The notes beneath the pieces were generated by a model. It ran no database searches. It saw only the letters and a program-made list of their open reading frames with translations, and was not told where the DNA came from. From contig NZ_KB849556.1 in NCBI RefSeq assembly GCF_000368585.1, forward strand, positions 205,586 through 269,585: DNA of 64,000 nucleotides, in the 5' to 3' direction. The position numbers and the translations under genes were made by a program. The stretch's first letter is position 1. Each line of letters starts with the position of its first letter. Below, piece after piece: positions 14,962 to 23,213 of the stretch. The stretch comes from Acinetobacter venetianus RAG-1 = CIP 110063. GTDB lineage: Bacteria > Pseudomonadota > Gammaproteobacteria > Pseudomonadales > Moraxellaceae.

Positions 14962-15372
14962 ATGTCTTTAGCTGCGCCGATTTTTCAAGGAAGCTGTTTG
15001 TGTGGTGGTATTCATTATGAAATCCACGGGGAGATCGGTGATGTTATACAGTGCCATTGTCAGCGCTGTCGTAAAGCTAATGGCACAGCTTTTGCGACCA
15101 ATGCACCGATCAGCAGCACAGCATTTAAAATTACTCAAGGCGAAAATTTAGTTAAAAAATTTGCAACATCAGGTGTATATCGTTGGTTCTGTAGTGAGTG
15201 TGGTTCACCCTTGATTAGTTCTCGAGATGCACAACCTGAGTTATATCGTTTAAGAATAGGGACCTTGGATACACCTTTGCAGCAAAAGCCTCAGATGCAT
15301 ATTTTTGTTGGCTCTAAAGCAGAATGGGACTGTATTGCAGATGATTTACCTCAGTTTGAGGAGCGCCCATAA
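14962..15372 (+). CDS. GFA-family (glutathione-dependent formaldehyde-activating-like) protein
   Basis: A 136-residue small zinc protein with the GFA/CENP-V domain. Its cysteine pattern is GSCLCGGIHYEI near the start, CHCQRCRKANGTAF about residues 35-48, and FCSECGSPLI about 80-90. These are the usual zinc ligands of the domain. The frame begins at TTG 14944, but ATG 14962 after GGGATAAT is preferred. Members are often annotated as aldehyde-activating enzymes, but the activity is rarely shown. The gene stands alone, followed by a flavoprotein gene after 67 bp. Confidence 0.85.
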   Translation: MSLAAPIFQGSCLCGGIHYEIHGEIGDVIQCHCQRCRKANGTAFATNAPISSTAFKITQGENLVKKFATSGVYRWFCSECGSPLISSRDAQPELYRLRIGTLDTPLQQKPQMHIFVGSKAEWDCIADDLPQFEERP

Positions 15373-15439
15373 AGCAAGCATTGCTTTTTGATGATTTGGC
15401 AATGTATTTGATTTCTTGGTCCTTGTTTTGGGTATAAAT

Positions 15440-16042
15440 ATGATTTTTGATACGGCATCACTTTCGCCAACAGAAGTTTATCGGTTATTGGTTGGAGGCA
15501 TCACACCAAGACCCATTGCGTGGATTAGTACCTTATCTACTGAGGGTGTAGCCAATATTGCCCCTTATTCTTTTTTCAATGTTGCAAGCTGTAATCCTCC
15601 GATTCTGTGGTATTCACAAGTTAATCCACAAAGTGGTCAAGATAAAGATACATTGAGAAATTTAATCGCAACGAAGCAATGTGTGATTCATATTGCCAAT
15701 ACTGAATTATTGGAAAAGATGAATTTATCCTGTGCACTGTTGCCACCAGAGCAGAGTGAATTTGAATTTGCTAAGATTGAATCTTGTGAGAGTCATTCTG
15801 TTCAGCCATTGGCTGTAAAAGATGCACCGATTCGATATGAATGCCAATTACGAGAAGTTTTACAACTGAGTAGTTTAGCTTCTGGTGGTACAGTTGCATT
15901 GTTAGATGTAAAGGCAATTTATGTGGCTGATCATCTTTGGGATGGCACAATGATCGATCAACAGAATTTACACAGTGTTGGGAAAATGGGTGGGGATTTT
16001 TATAGCTTAACCAATGAATTGCGTAAGTTATCTAGACCGTAA
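15440..16042 (+). CDS. Flavin reductase-like FMN-binding protein
   Basis: A 200-residue cytosolic split-barrel flavoprotein (flavin reductase-like domain). Typical segments are YRLLVGGITPRPIAWISTLS, then GVANIAPYSFFNVASCNPP for FMN phosphate binding, then KDTLRNLIATKQCVIHIAN. It is the single-domain type related to DIM6/NTAB reductases. The frame starts upstream, but ATG 15440 gives the normal N-terminus. Substrate unknown. It ends 48 bp from the convergent YcaQ-type gene. Confidence 0.83.
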   Translation: MIFDTASLSPTEVYRLLVGGITPRPIAWISTLSTEGVANIAPYSFFNVASCNPPILWYSQVNPQSGQDKDTLRNLIATKQCVIHIANTELLEKMNLSCALLPPEQSEFEFAKIESCESHSVQPLAVKDAPIRYECQLREVLQLSSLASGGTVALLDVKAIYVADHLWDGTMIDQQNLHSVGKMGGDFYSLTNELRKLSRP

Positions 16043-16090
16043 AACTCAATTTCAGAGTTAATAAAGTAGGAAAAAATCCCTGCTTAATGA

Positions 16091-17338
16091 TTATTTTGCA
16101 GTTAAAGCATCACCTTTAAAGCTTATTTCTTCCCAGCCAATTTTCAGAAATTGACGAACTACACTGGATAATGCTGGCGGGCTAATCTGCGTGATTTCAA
16201 TAGATTGGCACTGATTAAACTGAGCAAAGCGTTGTAAGGTATCAAAAAATGACGGCAACCAAGATGACATGTCAATCTGTGTATTTTCGATATGCAAATG
16301 AATAAGTTCAAATCGACCATTTTTACGATGTGCTTTGCAATCTACTCGACCAATAAAAATATCGCCAAATAAGATCGGCAAACAAAAATATCCATACTTA
16401 CGTTTGGCTTGTGGTACGTAGCACTCAAGACGAAAATCAAAGTCAAAATGGGTTTTGATTCGTTCACGATGAATAATGGCATTGTCAAAAGGCGAGAGCA
16501 GTGACAGATTGTTATGTGGTGTATTTTCGATTTGATCTTGCAAACCAGTCACGACGTAGATTGTAGGAAATTCAGCAATATTTAATTTTTGGATTACACC
16601 TTCTTCAAGCATGTGTTGTAAAACCAATACAATATTTTTCCGCAGGGTCGGCTCGGTTTTTAAATGGGTGATTTGTTTGATCGTCGTAAAGCCATAAGCG
16701 CGTAAATAGGTCTTAACCAAGTATTCAGCATATTCAAGCGGGTCTGGACATGTAGTATTAATATGATTGGGCAACACTCTTTCGCTCAAATCATAGACTT
16801 TCTCGATGCCGTTTCGAGCACTAATCATCAAATCACCTTGCATAAAAAGCTGCTCAAGCGCCATTTTGGTTGGTTTCCAATTCCACCAGCTGCCTTGCTT
16901 TTTGCTTAAGCTTTCAAAGTCTCTCGCTTTTTGAGCGCCTTCAATGCGGATTCGATCATAAACATGACGCATGACTTGTGCGTCCGCTTGATAATAACGT
17001 GATTCTCGATTTTTGATGCTGTGCATTTTGGGCAGCGCGTATCTAAAATCTTGTATCGGCAAATAAGATGCTGCATGAAACCAATATTCAAAAATCTGAC
17101 CCTCTGCAACCAATTGGTCGAGCCATTGCGGTTGATAGTCAGGAATACGTGTCCAAAAAGTGTGATGATGTGCTCTTGCCACCATGGATAAGGTATCAAT
17201 TTGCACATAACCCAATTGTGTCAGTGTTTGAATGACGGCTGCCTTACCTGTTCCAAAGGCTGATTTTTGATGAAGGCCTTGTGCTGCTAAAGTGATGTTC
17301 CTGAGTTGTTGTAATATATGATTTTGATTGATTAGCAT
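16091..17338 (-). CDS. YcaQ/AlkX-type winged-helix DNA glycosylase
   Basis: A 415-residue protein of the HTH_42 family, whose studied members (E. coli YcaQ, Streptomyces AlkZ) unhook interstrand crosslinks or remove bulky alkylation from DNA. The catalytic-type QxD triplet is present in YVQIDTLSMVARAHHHTFWTR, followed by YWFHAASYLP. Later segments LSPFDNAIIHRERIKTHFDF and YFCLPILFGDIFIGRVDCKA are conserved. Oddity: the last 23 residues (VVRQFLKIGWEEISFKGDALTAK) closely resemble the end of the HopJ protein encoded just upstream, also at DNA level, suggesting a local duplication or gene-conversion event. Standing 126 bp downstream of hopJ on the same strand, it may be co-transcribed. Confidence 0.85.
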   Translation of the reverse strand: MLINQNHILQQLRNITLAAQGLHQKSAFGTGKAAVIQTLTQLGYVQIDTLSMVARAHHHTFWTRIPDYQPQWLDQLVAEGQIFEYWFHAASYLPIQDFRYALPKMHSIKNRESRYYQADAQVMRHVYDRIRIEGAQKARDFESLSKKQGSWWNWKPTKMALEQLFMQGDLMISARNGIEKVYDLSERVLPNHINTTCPDPLEYAEYLVKTYLRAYGFTTIKQITHLKTEPTLRKNIVLVLQHMLEEGVIQKLNIAEFPTIYVVTGLQDQIENTPHNNLSLLSPFDNAIIHRERIKTHFDFDFRLECYVPQAKRKYGYFCLPILFGDIFIGRVDCKAHRKNGRFELIHLHIENTQIDMSSWLPSFFDTLQRFAQFNQCQSIEITQISPPALSSVVRQFLKIGWEEISFKGDALTAK

Positions 17339-17397
17339 TATTTTTCTCAGATTATTTTTAAAATTATGCAGTCGACAATATAAATGCTCAAGGGAGC

Positions 17398-17447
17398 ATC
17401 AAAGCAGAGCAGGCGAACAGCGTTCGCCCCCTAGCGTCATGGCTATC
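17398..17447. repeat. Hairpin in the HopJ-YcaQ intergenic region
   Basis: Contains ggcgaac/gttcgcc with a 3-nt loop, in a 126-bp spacer. There is no T-run, so termination is doubtful. Confidence 0.3.
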
Positions 17448-17464
17448 TTGAGCCAATAAGATCA

Positions 17465-17797
17465 TTATTTTGCAGTTAAAGCTTCGCCTTCAAACTTTAC
17501 ACCTTCCCAGCCATTTTGCATAAACTGACGAATGTTTTGATGGTCTGTTGCTTCTGGCGTCGCGAGAACAGATGCATAATGTTCTGCAAATAAGCTCAGC
17601 GTATCTTGTTGATTTAAACCTTCTAGCTTTGCAAAAGTGAGTACTTTAGCACTGCCTTGATTCTCGGTTGCTGCATTGAATTGTGCACCATTCTGAAAAG
17701 CCGTAGGGGTATGTTGGTAACGTGCTTCAATAAATGCCAATACATCTGCAAACTTTGCAGAACCATCTTTAAGTTGTGCCAATAAGCTTTGAGCCAT
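17465..17797 (-). CDS. HopJ-family protein
   Basis: A 110-residue cytosolic protein matching the HopJ family, named for a Pseudomonas type III effector but widespread in bacteria with no secretion system. Segments seen: FADVLAFIEARYQHTPTAFQNG, TENQGSAKVLTFAKL, LFAEHYASVLATPEATDHQNIRQFM and the terminal GWEGVKFEGEALTAK. Starts at 17797 (MAQSLL) or 17809 (MEFKMAQ) are possible; the frame goes further, but the family begins at MAQ. Function unknown and no effector role is suggested by this context. Its last 23 residues resemble the end of the downstream YcaQ-type protein (13 of 23 identical by eye). Confidence 0.83.
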   Translation of the reverse strand: MAQSLLAQLKDGSAKFADVLAFIEARYQHTPTAFQNGAQFNAATENQGSAKVLTFAKLEGLNQQDTLSLFAEHYASVLATPEATDHQNIRQFMQNGWEGVKFEGEALTAK

Positions 17798-17925
17798 TTT
17801 AAATTCCATGTTCACTTCACTGAATGCAAGAATCATAGCATTGAATGGCTGAAATTGATGAGTCGATGTGACCAAACTGGACGTATTGATTGAAGATGAT
17901 TATGCTCATCGCAATGATGAGTGAT

Positions 17926-18792
17926 ATGACAACAATGAATAGACATCGTTTTAAGCCACCTAAACAAAATACACTTTTTCAATTGCTTGCCAAATTTTTG
18001 AGTTGTCGTTTGATTTTGCAGTTTCGCCGACTGTTGATGCGTTGTATTCCATTTATGCGTTTAGAGAGTCAAGTCAAAGATATTGTCTATTTATCTTGGT
18101 TGGTAGATGTGGAGCAGGTACGTCAGCATTATCCTTCTGATGTACCACTTTGGGAGAAGCAAGGTAAAACAATTTTTACGATTTTAACCTATCAACATCA
18201 GCATTTCGGTTTTCGTTTTTTAGGTGGGTTACGTCAATGGATGCCGTCGCCACAGCAAAGTAATTGGCGATTTTATCTAGATCATACTTATCCGAAGACT
18301 GTGGTTTTTGAGCAAGTGCTTTTAGATCAGTATCTGTATGTGGTTGGTGGACGCTTAGCCAGTGATGTGATGCCTGCACAGTATGCGCCTGTATTTCAGC
18401 ATCAGTTTAATCCACAGCAGCAAAGTATTCAGACAGATGTTTTTGTTGATACAGACTATTCATTTAACAGTGATGTAAAAATGACACAGGAAAAAATACT
18501 TCCCCCAACATGGCAACAGATGTTTGATTCATGGGATGAGGCGGTACAATTTTTGGTGGATCAAGATCACGCTTGGGCAGAATGGGTTGATCGACCTGAA
18601 TGCATTTCGCAGGGTGATATTGAGATGCCTGTTCAGTATGAAGATATACGAGCTGCTCAAATCTTGTCCCTTAACGCGCCTGCATTATTAAAGAAATTTG
18701 GCGTGGAAAGTGACACAGATGCTTTTGCATTTGTTGTCCCTGCTTTAGATTTTCATGTACTCGGTGAGCGGTTCTTAGAAAAAACGAACTAA
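17926..18792 (+). CDS. DUF2071 (YqjF-like) protein
   Basis: A protein of about 288 residues matching DUF2071: VYLSWLVDVEQVRQHYPSD near residue 55 and GGLRQWMP, with VVGGRLASDVMPAQYAPVF later. DUF2071 folds resemble acetoacetate decarboxylase, but no activity is known. The start is uncertain. The frame opens at TTG 17890 and holds many ATGs; 17926 has GAG about 5 nt upstream. It is divergent from hopJ with a very short shared upstream region, and just precedes the fluoride riboswitch. Confidence 0.7.
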   Translation: MTTMNRHRFKPPKQNTLFQLLAKFLSCRLILQFRRLLMRCIPFMRLESQVKDIVYLSWLVDVEQVRQHYPSDVPLWEKQGKTIFTILTYQHQHFGFRFLGGLRQWMPSPQQSNWRFYLDHTYPKTVVFEQVLLDQYLYVVGGRLASDVMPAQYAPVFQHQFNPQQQSIQTDVFVDTDYSFNSDVKMTQEKILPPTWQQMFDSWDEAVQFLVDQDHAWAEWVDRPECISQGDIEMPVQYEDIRAAQILSLNAPALLKKFGVESDTDAFAFVVPALDFHVLGERFLEKTN

Positions 18793-18823
18793 ATTGTGGA
18801 TAACTTTATGTTTATACACAGTG

Positions 18824-18851
18824 TTGAGTTGTCTAAAAATTATGTTATTTT
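18824..18851 (+). promoter_or_regulatory. Candidate sigma-70 promoter of the fluoride unit
   Basis: TTGAGT, 16 nt, TATTTT, placing transcription start a few bases before the riboswitch aptamer. Read by eye. Confidence 0.45.
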
Positions 18852-18857
18852 AGAGCA

Positions 18858-18948
18858 AAGGAGATGGCATTCCTCCTATCACAAACCGCTCCATTTTTTA
18901 CTAGATGAGAGCTAATGATGCCTACGTTTCCCTGAACAGGGGCGTAGG
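18858..18948 (+). ncRNA. Fluoride riboswitch (crcB motif)
   Basis: The sequence has the aptamer hallmarks: aaGGAGATGGCATTCCTCC forms P1 with the conserved GATG, then AAACCGCTC opens P2, closed by GAGC. The conserved tail CTAATGATGCCTACG follows, whose ATGCC can form the pseudoknot with GGCAT. A downstream hairpin (CCTACG/CGTAGG with inner ccctg/caggg) can act as expression platform. It lies upstream of crcB and a DUF190 gene, the classic targets. The P2 loop is longer than the minimal motif. Confidence 0.9.
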
Positions 18949-18985
18949 TTTGTGCGTGCTCTGTTCTTTAATTTGGAGTTCGCAG

Positions 18986-19054
18986 ATGATCAGTCCTCAG
19001 AAAAATAAACCCATGCTGAATGTTTATTTAGCTCCAAATCTGTGTTTGGAGTGA
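18986..19054 (+). CDS. Possible 22-residue leader peptide between riboswitch and crcB
   Basis: ATG 18986 preceded by GGAG (18974-18977); 22 codons, ending TGA 3 nt before the crcB ATG. The encoded peptide is MISPQKNKPMLNVYLAPNLC followed by Leu-Glu. Its end overlaps the crcB ribosome binding site, so translation could couple to crcB. No family is recognised. It could be chance, but the ribosome binding site and close spacing are suggestive. Confidence 0.4.
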   Translation: MISPQKNKPMLNVYLAPNLCLE

Positions 19055-19057
19055 ATC

Positions 19058-19438
19058 ATGTATTATCCTTTAATTTCAATCGCATTAGGTTCAATATTCG
19101 GTGCTTGGTTGCGCTGGTTTATTGGACTCAAACTCAATCCAATTTTTCCTAATATTCCACTGGGAACAGTCGCCGTAAATTTTGTTGGTGGTTTTATCAT
19201 TGGATTTGCAATTTCATATTTTTCTCAAAGTTCACTCAGTCCCAATTATAAACTTTTTGTGATTACAGGCTTTTGTGGTGCGCTTACAACATTTTCAACC
19301 TTTTCAGCTGAGATCGTGACCTTATTACAAAGTGGTAAATTGGGTTATGCATGTGCCGCAATTGCGATTCATGTTTTAGGCTCATTGTTATTTACGATTT
19401 TAGGAATGAGTTTACATCAGTGGTTAAGCGCGGCTTAG
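19058..19438 (+). CDS. crcB: Fluoride channel Fluc/CrcB
   Basis: A 126-residue inner-membrane protein with four helices that exports fluoride. Signatures: LGSIFGAWLRWFIGL in helix 1, GTVAVNFVGGFIIGFAISYF with the conserved Asn and Gly in helix 2, and FCGALTTFSTFSAEIV in helix 3, including the TFSTF region lining the pore. It is the single-gene homodimer type; no second crcB copy is nearby. The ATG has GGAG about 7 nt upstream. It is controlled by the fluoride riboswitch just upstream and followed by a DUF190 gene in the same unit. Confidence 0.95.
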   Translation: MYYPLISIALGSIFGAWLRWFIGLKLNPIFPNIPLGTVAVNFVGGFIIGFAISYFSQSSLSPNYKLFVITGFCGALTTFSTFSAEIVTLLQSGKLGYACAAIAIHVLGSLLFTILGMSLHQWLSAA

Positions 19439-19455
19439 TTGGGGGAATAGTCAAA

Positions 19456-19785
19456 ATGAATGGATTTTTAATTACTTTTTATACTGCCCAAAATCGAACT
19501 TATCAGGGGCAGTCCATGAATGAGTGGTTGTTTAGTGTCGCGAAGCAAATGAATCTAAGAGGTGCAACAATGTTAAGTGCTGTCGAAGGTTTAGACCATC
19601 ACGGTCAATTGCATTCTGGACATTTCTTTGAACTTGCGGATCGCCCAGTACAAGTTCAGTTTGCTGTGACAGAGGATCAAGCAAAGGAATTGTTAGATTA
19701 TTTGAATAGCAAAGAAATCTCTTTGTTTTATGTCAAAGCACCTATTGAGTTTGGTTTCGTTGGACAATCTGAAAACGAGATTTGA
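19456..19785 (+). CDS. DUF190-family protein, companion of CrcB
   Basis: A 109-residue protein matching DUF190, a small PII-like/ferredoxin-like fold: NGFLITFYTAQNRTYQGQ, then NLRGATMLSAVEGLDHHGQLHSG, then RPVQVQFAVTEDQAKELLDYL. DUF190 genes are frequent companions of crcB. They are thought to respond to nucleotide or anion signals, but the role is unproven. Ribosome binding site GGGGGAA; the 17-bp gap from crcB indicates one transcript under the fluoride riboswitch. The reading frame runs further upstream, but ATG 19456 matches the family start. Confidence 0.88.
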   Translation: MNGFLITFYTAQNRTYQGQSMNEWLFSVAKQMNLRGATMLSAVEGLDHHGQLHSGHFFELADRPVQVQFAVTEDQAKELLDYLNSKEISLFYVKAPIEFGFVGQSENEI

Positions 19786-19795
19786 ATTTTAGGCA

Positions 19796-19836
19796 TAAAA
19801 AAAGAAGTCTAAGCGGAGGAGATTGCCTTAGACTTC
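19796..19836 (-). terminator. Terminator of rpmE2
   Basis: Stem gaagtctaag/cttagacttc followed on the minus strand by a run of seven T. Confidence 0.75.
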
Positions 19837-19874
19837 GAATAATTACAGCCTAATGGGTGAAACTTAAAATAAGA

Positions 19875-20129
19875 TTAACCCTTGCGGTTAAAACGACCAA
19901 AGCGTTTATTAAAGCTTGCAACACGACCTTCATTGCTCGCCTGACGTTGCTCACCTGTATAAAACGGGTGTGATGCACTTGAAATATCCAGCGTAACGTA
20001 TGGATAAACTTTACCTTGATATTCTTTCGTTTGCTTGGTTTGAAGCGTACTCCCAATTAAGAAATAAGCATCCGCATTGGTGTCATGAAATAGAACTTGT
20101 TGGTATGTAGGGTGGATATTTTTACGCAT
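19875..20129 (-). CDS. rpmE2: 50S ribosomal protein L31, type B
   Basis: An 84-residue type B L31: [16 protein letters not shown] at the start, then SGEQR-like [14 protein letters not shown] and [12 protein letters not shown] at the end. It lacks the CxxC zinc motif of type A L31, so it can replace the zinc-containing form under zinc limitation. The frame can begin at a TTG (20135), but ATG 20129 with AGGAGT upstream fits. No Zur-box was confirmed by eye. It stands alone, with its own terminator. Confidence 0.95.
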   Translation of the reverse strand: MRKNIHPTYQQVLFHDTNADAYFLIGSTLQTKQTKEYQGKVYPYVTLDISSASHPFYTGEQRQASNEGRVASFNKRFGRFNRKG

Positions 20130-20268
20130 TTTCAAATACTCCTAATTTATATAGAAATGTTATAACATAACAATACATGGAGTCAATTCATGAAACTTCA
20201 AGCTGTATTATTTACACATTTAAATAATACAGCTTCTTTTAAATTCGCCGATGAAAAGTAGGATGGGT

Positions 20269-21564
20269 TTAATAATTCGGTACCAGTTCTTCAAAAAGAT
20301 CATTCAAATTGTCATGCACCTTCAGATGAATGAGATTCCAGTAATGTCCTGAAATCGTTCGATTCACCATCAGCGTATCAGGTGATGGTTTAAAGACATC
20401 CCAATATTTTAATGATTTCTTCACCAGTCTCATGCCATCGTGATGAGATGAATTTTCAGCAAAATCGTAATGTGTACTTAATGGACGCAGTAGGATTTCG
20501 ATCCACTGGACATAAAGCTCGCTTGGAAATTTTTGCTTTTCAGCGATCGAATGTAGCTCAACCAGTAGATTTTCAACCTGATTAATATCTTCTTGACGAG
20601 CTGCATTCACCAATGCTTTAAAATGCTGAATGATTTCAGGTGAAAGGGTTTTTACACTGCCGTAGTCATAAATGATGATACTGCCATCTTCTCGGAATGC
20701 AAAATTCCCTGGATGGGGGTCACAGTGAAAACGTTTTAAGAAAAACATTTCTTGACCCAAAGCACGAATTAAACGTCGACCAATTTGATTGCGTGTTTCG
20801 ACTGACCATGTACTCGCCGTTTCAATAGATTCGCCTTGCTCTAAGCTGAGTGTAAGAACGCGACGAGAAGAATATTCTTTATAGACCGTCGGTATAATGA
20901 CTTGGTCATCGAGTTTTTCATGAAATGTTTTAAAGACTTCGAGGTTTTGTGCCTCAATTTCATAATTAAGTTCAGCAGATAAACTATCTTGAATTTCTTT
21001 AAAAAGTTGGTCTTGTAATTTTTTATCAATTTTTAAAACACCCATGAGACGAAGTGCAAGACGGACTTGTTTTAAATCACTTTCACATGCATCGTCGACC
21101 CCTGGATATTGCACTTTGACCACAACTGATTGACCATTCGGTAGCACTGCACGATGTACTTGTCCAATCGATGCAGCAGCAAAAGGCTCTGCTTCAAAAG
21201 AGCTAAATACTTCATTTAATGGTTTACCTAGCTCTTTTTCAACTTGCTGTTTAATTGCAGCGAAAGGCATTGCTGGTGCTTGGCGTTGTAGTTTGGCAAT
21301 TGCTTTAGCGACTTCGGGTGGGAAAATATCTTTGTACTGTGAGGCGATTTGACCGACTTTCATTACCGCGCCTTTCATTTCACCTAAGGTATCAGCAATT
21401 TGTAATCCGATATCTTGAAAGAGTTGGCTTCGTGCTGCATTTTTTTGTTCTTCGTCTGCATTGAGATTGCGAATGGAGTTGGCGACGCTTTTGGTCGCAA
21501 TACTTGCGGTCATACCAGCGAGTTTTAGAAAACGTTTACTGGGTGAACTTGCATGCTTCGCCAT
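20269..21564 (-). CDS. ABC1/AarF (UbiB-like) protein kinase-like protein
   Basis: A 431-residue ABC1-family protein. The KxGQ motif is in MKVGQIASQYKDIFPPEV; the nucleotide pocket region includes AAASIGQVHRAVLPNGQSVVVKVQYPGV, with the invariant Lys. The aspartates are in HCDPHPGNFAFREDGSIIIYDYGS. No C-terminal membrane helices are visible, unlike canonical UbiB, so a paralogue rather than the main ubiquinone synthesis UbiB is likely. ATG 21579 is also possible; GAGG 9 nt upstream supports 21564. Role in lipid or quinone handling is inferred from the family. Confidence 0.85.
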   Translation of the reverse strand: MAKHASSPSKRFLKLAGMTASIATKSVANSIRNLNADEEQKNAARSQLFQDIGLQIADTLGEMKGAVMKVGQIASQYKDIFPPEVAKAIAKLQRQAPAMPFAAIKQQVEKELGKPLNEVFSSFEAEPFAAASIGQVHRAVLPNGQSVVVKVQYPGVDDACESDLKQVRLALRLMGVLKIDKKLQDQLFKEIQDSLSAELNYEIEAQNLEVFKTFHEKLDDQVIIPTVYKEYSSRRVLTLSLEQGESIETASTWSVETRNQIGRRLIRALGQEMFFLKRFHCDPHPGNFAFREDGSIIIYDYGSVKTLSPEIIQHFKALVNAARQEDINQVENLLVELHSIAEKQKFPSELYVQWIEILLRPLSTHYDFAENSSHHDGMRLVKKSLKYWDVFKPSPDTLMVNRTISGHYWNLIHLKVHDNLNDLFEELVPNY

Positions 21565-21660
21565 TTCGCTTGACCTCATACGATCCAGTTTTAAATTGAT
21601 ACTTTGATCATAGGCGACAAAACTTAAATTGCCTATAACAAAATGTTAAGTGATGTAATT

Positions 21661-21701
21661 TAAAAATCTCCCCTAAATTATCTTTAAAAGAGGGGAGTGC
21701 T
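21661..21701. repeat. Hairpin in the AarF-MATE spacer
   Basis: ctcccct/aggggag stem with a long loop in the 249-bp spacer. A second stem (agctgtg/cacagct, near 21775-21798) lies closer to the MATE gene end and may terminate its transcript. Neither has a strong T-run. Confidence 0.35.
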
Positions 21702-21813
21702 TGAGCATCTAAGGTGATTTTAGGTTGTTGAGTACATTTTATTTTTATTCTTCTTGATATTTTAATTCTCTTGAGAGCTGTGGTGAGACTCACAGCTTCA
21801 CTAGAAAAAATAT

Positions 21814-23163
21814 CTAAAGGAGGTTGGCTAAGCGTTTATTGTTTAAATACAATCGCCCAATAAGTAATACACATGCGATGGTTAAACCAATAATCAATCC
21901 TAACCAAACACCTGCGACACCCCAAACGGTATAGCGTGCTAAATACAGCCCGATTGGAAAGGCGATCACCCAATACGCCATCAACGTAATCCACATCGGT
22001 GCTTGTGTATCTTGCATACCACGTAAGCACCCTGCGGCACTGACTTGCCAAGCATCCATGAGTTGATATGCCATGGCAAACCAAAGTAAATACATAGCAA
22101 CAGGAATCACTTGAAGGTCATCTGTGTAAATTGCCACGATGTATGGGCGTGCAACCGCGATCAATGTCATCGTACAGGCTGCAAAGAATGTTGCACTTAA
22201 TAGCCCGACTTTTTGTACTTGTCGCATGGCAAGCCAGTTCTTTTCACCATAATACATTCCCACACGAATGGTGAGTGCAATGGCTAGAGACAATGGAATC
22301 ATGAACAATTGAGAAGTCACGGAAATGGCAATTTGATGTGCAGCAATTGCATTTTCGCCTAATGGGCTGAGGACCAATGCGCCTGTACTGAAAATACTAA
22401 CTTCGAAGAAAACTGCGAGTCCAATTGGAAAACCAAGCTTGAGAATTCTTTTGACCCAATACGGATCAATTTTTTCCCATTGAGTGAAAATAGGTGCTTG
22501 TTTATATGCTTTTGCTTTAGAGATGTAGATCGCCAAAGTGATGAACATTAACCATTGTAGAATTGCTGTAGCAAAACCGCATCCAGCACTCCCCAATGCA
22601 GGAATTGGCCCAAATCCATACATAAAGATAAAGTTCAGCGGGATGAGGACAAGTAACGCGATTAGGCTAATTGCCGTAACAGGACGTGGATGGCCTAAGG
22701 CCTCGGAGTAACTGCGTAATGCTGCATACATCATTACCGCGGGCATACCAAAGCCAATCGCATGCAAGAATAAGCTCGCTTTAGGTAATAAGGCTTCTGG
22801 TACGCCGAAAAGTGGCAGTAGCATTGGCATTGCTTGCAAGATCAGCATTGCCAAAATACCGAGGATGAAAGCGACCCACAAAGATTGGCGAGCAATCGTT
22901 GGAATTTTTTCAGGTGTCTTGGCACCACGCGCTTCCGCAACGAGCGGCGTAGCAGCAATCATAATTCCTGCAAACAACAACATAACAGGAATCCATAAGC
23001 CGACACCAACAGCAATCGCTGCAAGGTCAGCAGCGGAAAGATGCCCTGCCATAATGGTATCAATCAGGCCTAAACCAGCTTGAGCAAATTGAGTAATCAG
23101 AATAGGAAGCATCAAATGGAATAATTGCTTCAATTCATAGCGCGTCGTGGAAGTGTGAGACAC
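21814..23163 (-). CDS. abeM: MATE-family multidrug efflux pump, AbeM-type
   Basis: A 449-residue, 12-helix inner-membrane cation-coupled drug exporter. The sequence is very close to Acinetobacter AbeM as I remember it: FHLMLPILITQFAQAGLGL, AGHLSAADLAAIAVGVGLW, GCLRGMQDTQAPMWITLMAYW and WGVAGVWLGLIIGL. It shows the two six-helix halves and the conserved helix 1 and 7 Pro/Asp regions. The start codon is GTG (23161-23163), with an AGAG purine box 7 nt upstream. AbeM in A. baumannii pumps fluoroquinolones, aminoglycosides and dyes; substrate range here is inferred. The small DMT gene lies 45 bp upstream on the same strand. Confidence 0.9.
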   Translation of the reverse strand: MSHTSTTRYELKQLFHLMLPILITQFAQAGLGLIDTIMAGHLSAADLAAIAVGVGLWIPVMLLFAGIMIAATPLVAEARGAKTPEKIPTIARQSLWVAFILGILAMLILQAMPMLLPLFGVPEALLPKASLFLHAIGFGMPAVMMYAALRSYSEALGHPRPVTAISLIALLVLIPLNFIFMYGFGPIPALGSAGCGFATAILQWLMFITLAIYISKAKAYKQAPIFTQWEKIDPYWVKRILKLGFPIGLAVFFEVSIFSTGALVLSPLGENAIAAHQIAISVTSQLFMIPLSLAIALTIRVGMYYGEKNWLAMRQVQKVGLLSATFFAACTMTLIAVARPYIVAIYTDDLQVIPVAMYLLWFAMAYQLMDAWQVSAAGCLRGMQDTQAPMWITLMAYWVIAFPIGLYLARYTVWGVAGVWLGLIIGLTIACVLLIGRLYLNNKRLANLL

Positions 23164-23192
23164 AAAAAATACTCTTATAAAAATAAAGGAGA

Positions 23193-23213
23193 GTTAGGGG
23201 CTACGGCCCTAAC
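23193..23213 (-). terminator. Weak hairpin after the DMT gene
   Basis: gttaggg/ccctaac stem overlapping the DMT stop, followed on the minus strand by a T-rich stretch. It might attenuate read-through into abeM. Confidence 0.4.

Noticed and set aside
17465..17797. HopJ as a sign of a type III secretion system
   Set aside because: HopJ homologues are widespread in bacteria without such systems; no other type III gene is in the window.
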